From: Avena insularis
Taxonomy: Eukaryota > Streptophyta > Magnoliopsida > Poales > Poaceae
Direction: 5' to 3'
NCBI GenBank assembly: GCA_023614405.1
Contig: CM042697.1
Location: 157,828,149 to 157,892,148 of the forward strand
DNA length: 64,000 nucleotides
In this document: positions 11,570-22,990 of the stretch, in pieces
Position numbering within the stretch: the stretch's first letter is position 1
Layout of the letters: the number at the start of each line of letters is the position of its first letter
Notes under the pieces: model-generated
Told to the model about the DNA's origin: nothing
Databases searched by the model: none
What the model saw: only the letters and a program-made list of their open reading frames with translations
Translations under genes and position numbers: made by a program

Positions 11570-12058
11570 ATCGGATGTGACACTAGAACATGCTCGCATT
11601 GGTCCAGGGCATCGAATGTTCCTATTATTCCAAAAAGAGATGTACGAGGCACATCATTGATTGTTCCTATACAATGGTGCATTAGAATTATTTTACATAT
11701 AAGATGGTCGCCCGTTAGCTGGTTTGATATGCGGACTTGTTGTCTTTGTTTTAGGCTACACGTGAAGCTATGGAGGTAGAAGGGAGGACTTCTACGTTAA
11801 CTATTGAGGTCATTTCACAGAGCAACGGTGTTAGTGGTTATTGCTTGCATCGGTCCACTGTGTCCACTATTTCAGTTTTTGCAGCACAAAAAGGTATTAC
11901 AGCTAGACTCCAAACAATTGATTTAGTTGAACAAGAAACAGAGGAAAAAGATGCAATAATCACCACTACATGCGAACAAATATAGAAGCTTAAAGATCAA
12001 CAAGATTGAACTGACTGTCTACTTGATAGTCTCTTGTGCAAATGTGATGGTAAGCCAG
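11570..12058 (+). pseudogene. CACTA (En/Spm) transposase-like remnant
   Basis: Plus-strand fragments resemble the C-terminal part of plant Ptta/En/Spm-type transposase. At about 11588-11650 a short frame reads GPGHRMFLLFQKEMYEA and is then stopped. At 11770-11985 a frame contains a glutamate-rich coiled-coil-like end (ARLQTIDLVEQETEEKDA), which stops at TAG and continues in the same frame as a further LKDQQD-type stretch. This helical tail just before a stop and a non-coding end is usual for these proteins. It lies left of the CACTA terminus at 13711, in the orientation expected for the same element. The family assignment rests on these short matches by eye only. Confidence 0.4.
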
Positions 12059-12300
12059 TTGTTACTTGTATGGCGATGTAAGCTCCGTAGCAGAAACCCT
12101 ATTCCACCTCATGTTGGGCGATGTCTCTATAATACTTCATCTTGTTTATGTTGAAATTGTGGTATGTCATAAATTTAAAAAGTTTCCTGTTGTTGTAATA
12201 TGGTGTTCCTCTTGCGACCATTATCAAGCTAAAATATTAACAGACCATTCAAAACAAGAATTGTGCCGTAATTGTAAAATACGTAAATATGTCGACCCAT

Positions 12301-13711
12301 AGACGGGCTCAATGAACAGTAAAAGTCCAGAAGCGTAACAGGCTAGAACCATATTAGACTGCATAAACGAAGAAATGCCTAAAAGTGTATGGGCCTATAC
12401 AGCAACATGCCCAATGATCAAATTTCCATGAAAATTTGGATAAGTAATTGTATGTCTAAGCATAAATTCTTTGCCTGGTTGATTATGCATGACAGAATAA
12501 ACACAAAGGATGTTACGGAGAAGGAACTGAAAGATATAGGACACCTATGAATGTGAGCTCTGTACTGCCCACGTGAGGGAAGACCGGAAACATGTATTCT
12601 TTACATGATCTTTTAGTACCATAATTTGGATGCAGATTCATTGGAGAGATCGAGAACTATTTGACAGCTTCACTTCTGCTGCAAAATGATTTTGCGGACA
12701 CTGTTTCACAGAAATTACAATTCTGGCATATTGGAATATATGGAAGCAAAGTAATGGATGGATTTTCAAGAGAATTAAGACAATATTTAGAGGATGGAAG
12801 ACTGGATTCTTTTATGATATCAATCTTTTGAAACACGGGATTAAGAAATCTCACAAGGACTCTTTGTCATTATGGCTTGATAGTTTGCCCTAATCTCTGT
12901 AAATAGATTTATACATAGTTTTTTACCTTTTTATTCTCTTCCTTTTTTTGTTTGTAAGCTGGATTGTGGTTATGTTTTCTTTGTTCTTTAATAAAGGGCT
13001 GTGGGGGGCTCCCCTTCAGTAGAAAAGGTTCAAAACGTAAAAGGCAAGACCAATGAAGGCCAGAACAGTAACATACCAGAACAGTAAAAGGTCAGAACAG
13101 TAAAGGTCAGAATAGTAACGGACCTTCTCACAAAATGGTCATCAGTTTGCGAACCATGATGGGCTTTAGGAATAGTGACGGGCCTAAGGTAGGCCTTACC
13201 AGTACCGGGTTGACATGGTGCATGCCGGTAATGGTCCACACAGTGTTGGACTAAGACAGGCCTTACGTGGGCAGAAAAAGTAACGTGCATAATGTTAGCT
13301 GGCCGCAGCCGGGCAATTATGGTCCCATTTTAAATAGTGCAGGACGAAATACTAATGGGCCTTCTTATTATTGGGCTCTCCTAATGGGTTGGCCCACTTA
13401 ATAATTACAAGGCCTTGGAGGGCCTGGCTTCTACCATGGTTTTTGTGCTTAATAATCGGACGTTAACGGTGTTTGCCACATGGTAGTTTGCAAGATTTCA
13501 GCAGTCAATGTGGCTGGCGAACAGATCTATGATGGCACAAGTTTTCGTGGATGAAGGGTGTGATCCTCCACAGTCGCAAAAAAACCATGGTAGATTCTTT
13601 GGTGATGGGGCATTTACCACGGATGCCATTCTTCGTAGAAGACTTTTCAACCACGGAAAAGACCTTCAACCCCGAAAATCACCTATTGTAAAAGCCATTT
13701 TTCTTATAGTG
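12301..13711 (+). mobile_element. CACTA element right end with subterminal repeats, interrupted by LINE
   Basis: The right terminus at 13701-13711 reads TTCTTATAGTG, the complement of a CACTATAAGAA-type end. Inward of it lie short degenerate repeats of the kind CAGAACAGTAA and GGGCC (12301-12415 and 13021-13420), in the orientation opposite to those at 15640-16300. Repeats of this kind flank CACTA ends, where transposase binds. A LINE tail separates the two blocks. The left end is not found; the transposase-like remnant at 11.6-12.1 kb probably belongs here. Confidence 0.55.
12420..13020 (+). mobile_element. LINE 3' end (zf-RVT region and 3' UTR), truncated
   Basis: Plus-strand frames with one or two shifts contain KFFAWLIMHDRINTK (12455-12500), a CELCTAHVREDRKHVFFT segment, then NIWKQSNGWIFKRIK and a terminal SLSLWLDSLP before a stop. 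This is the order found at the C-terminus of plant L1-type LINE reverse transcriptases (zf-RVT domain). The stop is followed by about 120 bases of T-rich 3' UTR ending TTTAATAAAGGGCTGTGG. The 5' part is missing, as is usual for LINE insertions. It sits inside CACTA subterminal repeats. Confidence 0.65.
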
Positions 13712-14300
13712 AGCATATTTCTTCTTTAAACATTAGTCCTTATCGGACCAATGATATGCTACTTCAGATTCAAAGTGTATATAAACTAGAAGACCTTGGT
13801 TGTATAATCTTTTAGTCAAAAGGCAAGTTCATACTTGCTCATGAACTTTGATTATTTTCTATCAAGTATTTTCAATATACTATTTTTATCACCTGCATTT
13901 CGAAAAGGATGATAGAAAATAGATCTATGATGGGACACGTTTTTGTGGCTAAAGGGTGGGATCCTCCACGGTCACAAAAAAATCATGGTAGATTCTTTGG
14001 TGACGGGGCATTTACCACGGATGCCATTCGTCATAGAATACATCTCAACCACGAAAATCGGGCCTTCAACCACGAAAATCGTTTGTTATAAAAGCCAATT
14101 TTTCTTTTAGTAAGTGTATTGCTTCTTTAAACATTAGTCCTTAGCGAAGAAATGATATGCTATTTCAGATTCCGAAGTGTATATCAACTAGAACACCTTG
14201 GCTGTATAATCTTCCAGTCAAAAGTCAAGTTCATACTTGCTCATGTCCTTTGATTATTTTCTATCAAGTATTTGCAATCTACTATTGTTATCACCTGTAT
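13508..14300 (+). repeat. Direct duplication of about 400 bp spanning a CACTA end and LTR-like DNA
   Basis: The block beginning AGATCTATGATGGCACA (about 13523) and running through the CACTA end into TTTAAACATTAGTCCTTA recurs from about 13920. Both copies contain the ACCACGGATGCCATTC segment, the TTTTTCTT...AGT terminus and the adjoining LTR-like sequence. The copies differ by many substitutions, so the duplication is old. Confidence 0.7.
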
Positions 14301-15155
14301 TTTGAAAAGGATGAAAGAAAAGCTATTTTCATAATAATATGAATTATCGATTATCAACCCGTGTGGTGGTAACCTAATATGGCAGGAAAATGGAACCATG
14401 GTATGATATATTGGTTCGTGGAGGTTCCATTTGCATGGGAATGTATCATCTAGGGTTAATAACAAATGTCACGAGTGATTTTTGCACCATATATTACGCT
14501 TTAACCATGAGATCTATATGGCTCTAGGGAAGTCAGTTGGATCTTCTTCCTTTCGCATGTCAATGGACGACCTTATCATGACTCTATAGATTTTCGCTTA
14601 GGATCTAGCATATGGGTGGGACCCCCACAATACTTGGTTTCTACGAGGGTCTACAAGGGGTCTATCAAAGTTATAGTTGCTTGTAAGGGGGTATAGCGTA
14701 TATAGAGATTCTTGTAGAATTGGGTGGGTATGCGGGATTATGGAGAAGGGTAGCGATTGGCTCGGGTCCTTATACCGGTACTCATACCAAGGAATTTTTA
14801 ACGGGTTGGTCGCTCGGTTGTGCAACATGGATAACAATTTCTCATGGGTAAAGCAACCCACCTCTATAGAGTATATAAAAGTGTGACATGTTACTCCATG
14901 TTTCGGGAAGGAGCTGCGAACACTTTAAGAAAGGAACTCCATGAAGTTCTGGTAAACCTATGAAGGCTGATAGATATAGATCATCAAAAATAAAAGAAAC
15001 CTTTAAATATTAGTTTACGAAACCTTCATAGCCTATGACCTATGGTCTATGGTTGTAGATAGTCCATCAAACAAACATATTTAATGAACTTGCTGAATAT
15101 GGTGATACTAAACTGTACCTTCTTAACCCTTGCTAGATCTCAGAGAATTAGGAGG
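13715..15155 (+). repeat. Old LTR fragment related to the giant-LTR element
   Basis: The sequence runs parallel to the minus strand of the giant LTR: TTTAAACATTAGTCCTTA, ACTTGCTCATGTCCTTTGAT, TTAACCATGAGAT, CATATGGGTGGGA, GGTAAAG...CCTCTATAGAGT, CATGAAGTTCTGGTAAACC, and CTTGCTAGAT. It is interrupted by the duplication at 13508-14300 and cut off at 15155, where a CACTA terminus begins. There is no coding content. Confidence 0.65.
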
Positions 15156-15158
15156 TGA

Positions 15159-16320
15159 CCCTACAAGAAAAATGTCCTTTTAGAAAAGACGATTTTCCTG
15201 GTTCAAGTTCCATTTCGTGGTTGAAAAGCCTTCTACGACGGAAGCCCTTCATGATAGAATCCTCGTCACAAATGATTCTACCACGGAAGCCCTTCATGAT
15301 AGAATCCTCGTCACAAATGATTCTACCACGGGTTTTTTGGACCGTGGCGGATCGCACCCTTCGGCCATAAAAAGTCGTTTCGCCGTAGATATGTTCGCCA
15401 GCCGTGTTGACGTCATGCAAACTGCCACATGGCGAGCATCGTTAACTTCCAGTTAACACCATTAACTATCAAGAAATCCGTGGTAGAAGACAGGCGCAGC
15501 CAAGGCCTAGTAATTATTAAGTGGGTCGGTCCATTAAGGACGCCCAATAGGATCGTGACCCATTATTTTTTCTCCATGCAATGTTACAAATGGGCCCACT
15601 GGTGCAGCCATAGGCGGCTCGTAAACTTTCTGGCCCGTTACTGTTTCCATACACACTATTTGAAATTGGCCCATTCGCATGGCCCATAAATATGCATGCC
15701 CGTTAGTGTTCTGCCCTACACTGTTCGAAATGGACCCGTTTGGCCAGCCCGCTTTGGCCCGTAACCTTTCCGGGCCATTATTATATATCCACGTACTGTT
15801 TGGACCGTCCCAGATAATTTGGACCCTACTGTTCAGGCCCGTAAATATCTGGCCCGTTACTTTTTTAACCTGGTGATTTCCTCAGCCTGTTACTGTTCCG
15901 GCCTGGTGCAAACTCGGCCTATTATTGTTCTGGCCTGCTGTGATCCTAGCCCGTTACAATTTTGCCAATTTAAGGTTCTGTCCCATTATTTTTCTAGTCC
16001 CTACTATTTCGAGAGTTACTGTTTTGGCCTGTTCTTGTTTCGGCATGTTACGGTTTCGACCTGTTATGGTTTCGGCATGTTACTGTTTTGGCGTATTACT
16101 ATTTTGGCCTATTACGGTTTCGGCATGTTATTGTTTCCACATGTTACTATTTCGGCATGTCACTGTTTTGACCTGTTACTGTTCCTAATCTCTCTTGTGG
16201 GTCGGCCCTGTTACTTTTATGGTCTTTTACAGTTTATGCATTTCTCGAGCCCATTTCGGTATCATAAACGGTGTACAACGTGTGAGCATTTTTATTGTTC
16301 ATCGTCGGCCTAATACAAGA
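15159..16320 (+). mobile_element. CACTA element left end with subterminal repeats
   Basis: The terminus at 15159 reads CCCTACAAGAAAAATGTCC, one base off the CACTACAAGAAA consensus. It is followed by a segment homologous to the inverted end at 13711 (ACCACGG..., GTTCGCCAGCC). From about 15590 to 16210 degenerate repeats of the type GGCCCGTTACTGTTT recur roughly every 15-25 bases, at first GC-rich and later TTTCGGCATGTTACTG. These are typical CACTA subterminal repeats. No matching right end was found, so the extent of this element is unknown. Confidence 0.6.
15241..15330 (+). repeat. 45-bp exact tandem duplication
   Basis: GAAGCCCTTCATGATAGAAT and the following 25 bases are repeated without change at 15286. 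The copy lies within the CACTA terminus, and exact identity suggests a recent slippage or repair event. Confidence 0.85.
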
Positions 16321-16880
16321 CAGGCAAATACAGAGCACGATAATGTATTCTAATCGACCTGGGTAGCGCAGGTACGATACCTCCTACCTCTATGTATGGA
16401 CGGAATCAACTAAATGCCTACATGGCCTACGAAATTAGTCTATATAATATAACAAATGCAAACTACTTAAAATTATTACATATTATCAACTCAAGGGAAA
16501 GAAAAATAGGCATTTCAGTTGGCAATCGAGTTGATAGCAGTCATCAATTTGCCTTCTCCATCTATCACCTACATCTCCCTTTTGAGTGTGACATCTACAT
16601 TGGAAAACAAAGTTGAGACATGATCTTGCAGCCCCCTCTTTGGTGGAAATAGCAATAATTGCAGTCTAAAACTAAGTAATAACAAGTTAATACGTCAAAC
16701 AAGGCAAACTACTCATTTAACTGATATGGCAGGAGCTATGAACTGGAGTTTACCACTAGTCAATGGTTCAAATATATTGACCATAACGTCAAACAAACAG
16801 GATAAGCAAGCATTAAACAAGTGTGCCTATCGTGAAACGAGAAATATAACAATGTGTGTGGCTTAGAATTTCAGAAAATA
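16321..16880. other. No gene seen
   Basis: AT-rich DNA between the CACTA subterminal repeats and the 366-bp tandem array. The small frame at 16392-16616 has no recognisable motif. Confidence 0.5.
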
Positions 16881-17887
16881 TAAACTAGCCAGGTCATTTC
16901 AAAAAGTATATATAGAAGAATAAACCAGACAATGGCATGCAATTACTGTCGTAGCTAAGAATGAACGAGACAAAAATTGTAACGGCATCATGCGAGAACT
17001 TGTATAGCAGGAATGCAAACCACAAATGAACTATATAGTAGAGGATAGTTATGTCGTTGCTTAGGGTGAACCAGATACAAAATATAATGGCGTCACTTGT
17101 GAACCTATAGAAGAGGAAAGGCAAACATTAGGAAAGTATGCGTACAATGAAATGATTAGTGAAACAAAGTGTTTCTTAGAATTTTAGCAAACATAAACTA
17201 GCCAGGTTATTTCAAAAATATAAATATGGGAGTAGTTGTATATCGTTGAAAGCAAAAGACATTGGTTGACCCAAAATTTGCGGTGAGCTACACAATGGGC
17301 ATGCAGTTACTTTCGTAGCTATGAACCGAATAGAAATTATAATGACATCATAAGAGAACTTGTAGAGCAAGAATGCAAACCACGAATGAACTATATATAG
17401 AGGATAGCTATGTCGCTGCTTAGGACGAAACATTAGATATGAAATATAATGGAATTGCTTGTGAACTTGTAGAACAGGACAAACAAGAATTACACAAGTG
17501 TGCTTACAAATGAATTGAGCAATCAAAAGAGTGTTTGCTAGAATTTTAGCAAATATAAAGTAGCCAGGTCATTTCAACAAATATATATGAAAGCAGTAGT
17601 ATATCCTGGAATGCAAGAGACATTGGTTGACTCAGAATTTGCGGTGAGCTACACAATGGGCATGCAGTTACTGTCATAGCTAGGAACCGCATAGAAATTA
17701 TAAAGGCATTATAAGAGAACTTGTAGAGCAAGACCACAAACCACGAATGAACTACATAGTAGAGGATAGTTATGTTGTTGCTTAGGATGAACGAGCACCA
17801 GATTAGAAATATAATAGCGTCTCTTGCGAACTTGGAAAAGAGGACAGGCAAGCATTATACAAGTGTGCATACAATGAAATGAACAAT

Positions 17888-17890
17888 CAA
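17888..17890 (+). other. Target site duplication CAA, left
   Basis: CAA precedes the CACTACTAGG terminus and matches CAA at 19365-19367. A 3-bp duplication is the CACTA hallmark. Confidence 0.8.
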
Positions 17891-19364
17891 CACTACTAGG
17901 AAAATGGCTATAGGTAATCCACACATTCGTGTCGCACGTGCTAGTGGTGCCCCACGAGTAAAATAGGCGTGGCGCACTTCCCACAGGTGCCCTACGGATA
18001 AATATCGTTACGCGTGGCGCACATGGGGGTGGTGCTCCACGGCTATATGTGGGCCAGGGAACAGGTGGCCACAGATCACATACCTGTAGCACACTAGGTC
18101 AAGATGCGCTATGGGTGTGAAACTTAGTAGTAGCGCACTCTGCCCTAGTGCCCTACGGGTATGTGTGCTGCAGCAGCTAGGTCAACTTAGCCGTAGGGTA
18201 CTCTGCCCTAGTGCCCTACGGCTAAATGGCCTGCACCAACTCCATCCGACCCCATCCCCCCGTGGATCGGCTTTTTAGCCTTGCAAAAAATAAAAGAAAA
18301 TGAAAAACACTTCAAAAAAATAAAATCCTTTCATATTTAGGTAGATAATGTGGTCTAGTTTCTACGAAAATTAACAAACAAGAATTTCGACTTTTTCTGC
18401 AAAAAAAAATTATGCCACGGTAAAACGGCCGTAACTTTTGCATACAATGCAAAAAAAAGTTTAATATACCAAAATGACGAGAACGAGCTTTTGGATCCGC
18501 TCGCAATCACCTCTGGTCATTTAGCAATTTTTTAGATTTTCAAAATTCCAAAAGAGTAAAAAGTTATGGTCAAAAGACCGTTTTTTCTAGCAGAAAAAAT
18601 AGAGGGCAACTTACCCATAGCGCACCACCACCTAGTGCGCTACGAGTAAGTGGGCGGGATTCAAAATTCGAATCACCACCTCGCCCACCTACCCCTCTAC
18701 TTTTCCCTCCCCCTTTTCCTTTTCCTTCTCCCTTCTCCTTCTCCCTTTTCCTTCTCCTTCTCCTTCTCCTTTTCCTTCTCCTCCTTCCCCTTCTCGTCTC
18801 TCCGGCCACCTTTCTTCGGTGTCCTTTCTCCGACCTCCTCCTCTCATTGCAGTGACGGCGATGCGACGGCGGCCTTCTCCTCCTCCTCGCAGTGATGACG
18901 AGCGACGGCGGCATCCTTCTCCTCAACGACCCCCCTTCATCCCTCTCTTCCTCCATCTCTTCCTACCTCCCTTTCTCCAACCACAACCTTCCTAACGCCT
19001 CGATGCCAGCGAGGACTAGAGCGGCGACGGCCTCCCGCACCTCCCTGTGGTGGTAGGTCATGGCCACGGCCATACTTCGGCAAGGCGACACGACGGCTGC
19101 GATGCACGAACCTGATTTCTTTTGCAATTCAAAACGAGGGTGTTTTTTGCATTTTTTTGTGTTTTGAGAAAATAGGCGTGGCGCACATGGACCCCTTCCT
19201 GTTGCGCACTAGGTGGTGCGCCACGGGTAACTTTTTAACCGAAACGCACCAGGGTAGTGCGCTACGGATGAAACTTAGCGGTAGTGCACGGCTAGTGGCG
19301 CACCGCTAGTGCGCTACAGATGTCCTTTTTAGGTGAGCCACGGATGTGTTGTTTCCTGGTAGTG
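17891..19364 (+). mobile_element. Non-autonomous CACTA element, 1474 bp
   Basis: The left end is CACTACTAGGAAAA and the right end TTTCCTGGTAGTG (complement CACTACCAGGAAA), flanked by a CAA duplication. Subterminal regions carry many copies of a GTGCGCCACGGGTA/GCGCTACGGGTA-like motif in both orientations (17920-18240, 19180-19330). The centre holds a pyrimidine-rich CTTTTCCTTCTCC tract (18690-18810) and GC-rich DNA. No transposase frame is present, so it must be mobilised in trans. It inserted into the third unit of the 366-bp array, and the empty site can be read from neighbouring units. Confidence 0.85.
18690..18810 (+). repeat. Pyrimidine-rich low-complexity tract
   Basis: Repeats of CCTTTTCCTTCTCC and TTCTCC within the CACTA element. 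The arginine/lysine-rich minus-strand frame over it is a by-product of the repeat. Confidence 0.85.
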
Positions 19365-20100
19365 CAATAAAAGTGTTTCTTAGAATTTTAGCAAATATAA
19401 ACTGGCCAGATCATTTCAACAAATATATATGGAAGAAGTCGTTTTTTCTGGAATTCAAGAGTCGTTGGGTGACCAAGAATTTGCGGTGAGCTACCCAATG
19501 GGCATCCAATTACTGTCGTAGCTAGGAACCGCATAGATATTATAAAGGTATGATAAGATAACTTGTACAACAAGAATACAAACTAAGAATGAACTATATA
19601 TACAGTAGAGGATAGCTATGTCACGGCCTAGGAGGAACGATTAGATATGAAATATAATGGCATTTCATGTGAACCTATAGAACAGGACAGGCAAGCATTA
19701 CACAAGTGTGCATACAAATGAATTGATGAATCGGACAAAGTGTTTTCAAGAATTTCAGCAAATATAAACTAGCTAGGTCATTTCAACAAATATATATATG
19801 GAAGCAGTAGTATATCCTGAAATGTAAGAGACGTTGGATGACTTAGAATTTGCGGTGAGCTACACAATGGGCATGTAGTTACTTTTGTATCTAATAATGA
19901 ACGAGACAAAAATTATATGGCATCATGCGAGAACTTATAGAGCAGGAACGCAAACCACGAATAAACTACACAGTAAAGGATAGTTATGTTGTTGCTTAGC
20001 ATGAACCAGAACCAGATAAGAAAACAATGGCATCGCGCTTGTGAACCTGTAGAAGAGGCTGTGCAAACCAACATGTTCAGTGTTCCCTTCTGAGCTCTAT

Positions 20101-21215
20101 GCAAAGAAAAAACAAATAGTCAATGTTGCATCTTTTAAAGATCTAGATAGCAACAACAAAATTATAATCGAACTAGTACAATGAGTTTAAACAGGTACTA
20201 CAAGATATCAGAATGATGCTAGGGAGGAAATAATAGCAGGAACTTAGATCGGAATGAACTAGATAGATTCAGTACCTAGGGAGCAGGGCATCCAAACTAA
20301 TATTTTTTACTGACATTACATTTTGCAAAAACTACACAATAGCAGGCAATTACAGTTGCAGGCAAAAACTAAGAACATGTGCATGACAAAATAACAAACA
20401 TGTGCATTACATGAAATTTGTAGAGCAGTGAATGCAAACAAATATGTCCAGTGACCTTGTATTAGCACAAAGAACAGGCATGCCCAATGACTTGTATGTA
20501 CTAGCACGACTACAAAAATAAAGGTCACTGCAATAGGCTTTAACCTGCTATATTGCTGAGAAAACAAAAAGGGGTTGGAGATTAGTTTACCTCGGTCGGA
20601 AAGGTGTCTAAGCATCATCGGTATCGTGCGGATGACGTGCAGTTCACCACGGGTCCTGTGCGGCTAAGTAGATCTTGGGCGGTCGAGGAAGCAGATCTTG
20701 GGCGGTCGGATAAGCAGATATTGGGCCGTCGATGTCGGCTTGAACAAGGTGGATGAGAGCGTCGTTGAGGCAGATCCGGTGCCATGAACGGAAATGCCTG
20801 TGCAACGGTGAGGCGGATCCGGTGGACACCGGTGGGCGAGTTCCATGGGATCTGGAGCGGTGTACATGGAACTCGTTGAACTAGATCCCATCCGATGGAC
20901 ACCGGTGAGGCGGATCCGGGACGGTTGGGTAGCATTCGGCAGCGGGGAAGCAGAGCTTCGGGGGTCGATGACGCCATCGGCATGGTGAACGAGACCGCAG
21001 CTCATGCGGTTCAGGCCGACGTCGATTTGTCGCCGGCCGGTGCAAGCGGTGGTCGTTGAGGGGACAAAGGAGCTTGGGATTTTTTGGAGGACCAGCAGGA
21101 AAAACTGCGCGATTAGGGACCATAGAGGTGAACAGAAACATACATACGATCGTGCCCCCAATCGACTGACTTTAGCATGCCCCTTTGTCGTCTTAACAAA
21201 TGGTAGAACAGGAAT
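20101..21215. other. Unassigned; GC-rich part with open frames
   Basis: 20100-20580 shows nothing. 20620-21160 is GC-rich and open on the minus strand. It contains internal repeats (GATGGACACCGGTG, GGCGGATCC, GTTCCATGGGATCTG-like). The translations are rich in Ser/Pro/Arg with no motif. It may be the first exon or leader of a transposon gene, but I cannot support a product. Confidence 0.35.
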
Positions 21216-21219
21216 GTTA

Positions 21220-22010
21220 ATATCAAAAGTTTCTGAAATGGAGGGGCGCGAAATTCTTCAAGGACAGTTTGTGATATTGCTACTCGATTGAGATTTGAAT
21301 TCATCTAGCGTCCATATAATAATAATAGAAAAATGGTACTACACGGTGCGAGATTTTGGCTAAATTTTTTTGAATCGGTCTGGCGAGAAATGCTTCAAGA
21401 TCGGCAGTTGATTTTGCCACTCGTTTGAGAATTTGAACTTGGATAGTGTCCATCTATTAATTAAAAAGATAGTATACTGTAAACTATATACCCAGGAATT
21501 CAAGGCCGAGCGTCACATCAAATCATCTATAACCATTGAGTATTTTTGCAAAGAAAATGGATGCATTCGATTCACAAAGCGTAGACGGTAAATTTTGCCG
21601 CTTGACTGAGATTTTATATTTTCCTACCGTCCAAGTAATAATAGAAAAATGGTTGCCTTCGATGGAATATTTTGTCCCAAAATGTTTGAAATGGAGAGGC
21701 ATGAAATGCTTTTGGGGCGGTGAGTGTTTTTACCAGGCGATTAGGATTGTGAATTTGGCTAGCCTCCATCTATCTACAGATAGAAAAAAGGTACTCCAAT
21801 GGGAGATTTTACCTCACAATTTTTGAAACAGTGGGGCGGGAAATGCATTAAGGTTGTTGGGTGATTTTGTCACTCGATATGAGATTTTGAATTTGGCTAC
21901 CGTCCATCTACTATTATAGAAAAAATATATAGTAGACCGTATGCTAACTGTCCAGGAATTTAAGGCCGATTGTCACATCCATGAGCATAATTGCGCAGAA
22001 ATTGGGCACA
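21220..22010 (+). repeat. Degenerate tandem repeats of about 140-150 bp
   Basis: A unit of the form GAAATGGAGGGGCGCGAAAT ... CACTCGATTGAGATTTGAA ... CGTCCATCTATTAAT ... AGAAAAATGGTA starts near 21236, 21372, 21688 and 21826, with a weaker copy near 21530. Some units share AGGAATTCAAGGCCGA. There is no coding content. Confidence 0.65.
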
Positions 22011-22254
22011 GTACCTCTAACAGAAACATTGTGAAGAACATGAAATTGTTCCTGCCCGTTACTGTTTTGGTAAAATATATCCCATTCAATGACTGTTAAA
22101 CATAATCCTGGTTTGTTGTGTTAACTACACGCCCAATTTTTCAGTCTATTATGTTTGTCAATCAGATATAAGTAACGAAAGGGACTTCAAAGAACAGTAA
22201 CATAAGATACAACTAATTTAAATTATTACAAAGATCAAAAAATTACACGAAATA

Positions 22255-22757
22255 AAGTGCATCAATACAAATGGATCAGAGTTAAGTCGAATCATAGAAG
22301 TTATGCTTCAGGACCTTCGTTGGCCGGAAGTGTATCAAGTGAATGGCAGCCAGATATTGATAAGATATTTTCACGTAGTTGGCGTATTTTAGAGATGTTA
22401 GTATCTAATACATTTGTTTGCTTTCTAATCATGTCATTATACTCTTGGAGTGTGGCAGTTTCCTTTTTTCAGCCAAAAGTAGTTTGCAAAGAACTAGATA
22501 AAACACTGAACTGCTAAGGTCACTTCTTAGACCAGGAAAAAGATGCTGAACTGCTCTCAGGGTAAGTATTGTAATCTCTTTGCGACCTCTGCTGAATATT
22601 GCAGTAGATTCAGTTCCTTGCTTCCTTAGAATATCAATAGAATCATGGAGTTTGTCGGCTTTCTCACTTTCTATCAATAATTGATCAACAATATCCAAAA
22701 TAGTGTCAACACAAGTGTCGCTACTCCCTTTGACCTCAACAGCTTTATATGTAGACT
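22255..22757 (-). pseudogene. Terminal exon of an unidentified transposon-associated gene
   Basis: A minus-strand frame begins after a good 3' splice site (TTTTTTATTATTTGCAG, complement of 22758-22774) and runs to 22429 with an amphipathic, leucine-rich sequence (TILDIVDQLLIESEKADKLH; RKEITILTLRAVQHLFPGLR). A frame change near 22455 continues as a helical tail (DMIRKQTNVLDTNISKIRQL) ending EGPEA and a stop at about 22287. This looks like a real coding end that has taken one frameshift. No family is recognised. Its setting among CACTA-type repeats (AACAGTAACATAAG at 22192) suggests a transposon-borne gene. A possible upstream exon lies at 23850-24105. Confidence 0.35.
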
Positions 22758-22822
22758 GCAAATAATAAAAAATAGGTTACAGCGACACATAGTACATCGT
22801 CGAAGAATTTGGAAAGTAGGTA

Positions 22823-22988
22823 TTCCCTCCATTTCAAAATATAAGATGTTTTAGATTTTGAAGAAAATGTATCTAGTCTTCTTTTAGTGTGTTCATTCAC
22901 TCCAAACTCGAGTGAATATACATACTAAAAATTCTAGATACATTTGGTTTAAAAAGCTAAAACATCTTATATTTTGAAACGGAGGGAG
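22823..22988. mobile_element. Stowaway-type MITE (166 bp)
   Basis: The terminal inverted repeats are TTCCCTCCATTTCAAAATAT and the complement of ATATTTTGAAACGGAGGGAG, flanked by TA on both sides (22821-22822 and 22989-22990). The inverted repeats extend inward over about 60 bases, so the whole element can fold into a hairpin. The CTCCCTCC end and TA target site are the Stowaway (Mariner) signature. It sits in the inferred intron of the neighbouring minus-strand gene remnant. Confidence 0.9.
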
Positions 22989-22990
22989 TA

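Larger units (their letters stand above)
16881..20100 (+). repeat. Tandem array of about 366-bp units, split by a CACTA element
   Basis: Units begin with ATAAACTAGCCAGGTCATTT at about 16881, 17193, 17553, 19397 and 19764. Each contains TTGCGGTGAGCTACACAATG, ATGCAGTTACTGTCGTAGCT and a GAACCTGTAGAACAGGA-like block. Spacing is 312-367 bp once the 1474-bp insertion at 17891 is removed. The minus strand of each unit is open over 60-125 codons with repeated FAFLLYKFS-like peptides, but there are no domain motifs, and I treat this as chance openness in AT-rich repeats. Confidence 0.8.

Noticed and set aside
14598..14861. 87-residue minus-strand frame
   Set aside because: Lies antisense in an old LTR fragment related to the giant LTR; no motif.
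18570..18956. Arginine- and lysine-rich minus-strand frame
   Set aside because: Translation of a CCTTTTCCTTCTCC low-complexity tract inside a CACTA element.
16881..20100. CRISPR-like regular repeats
   Set aside because: Units are about 366 bp and repeated throughout with no spacers; a eukaryotic tandem array.
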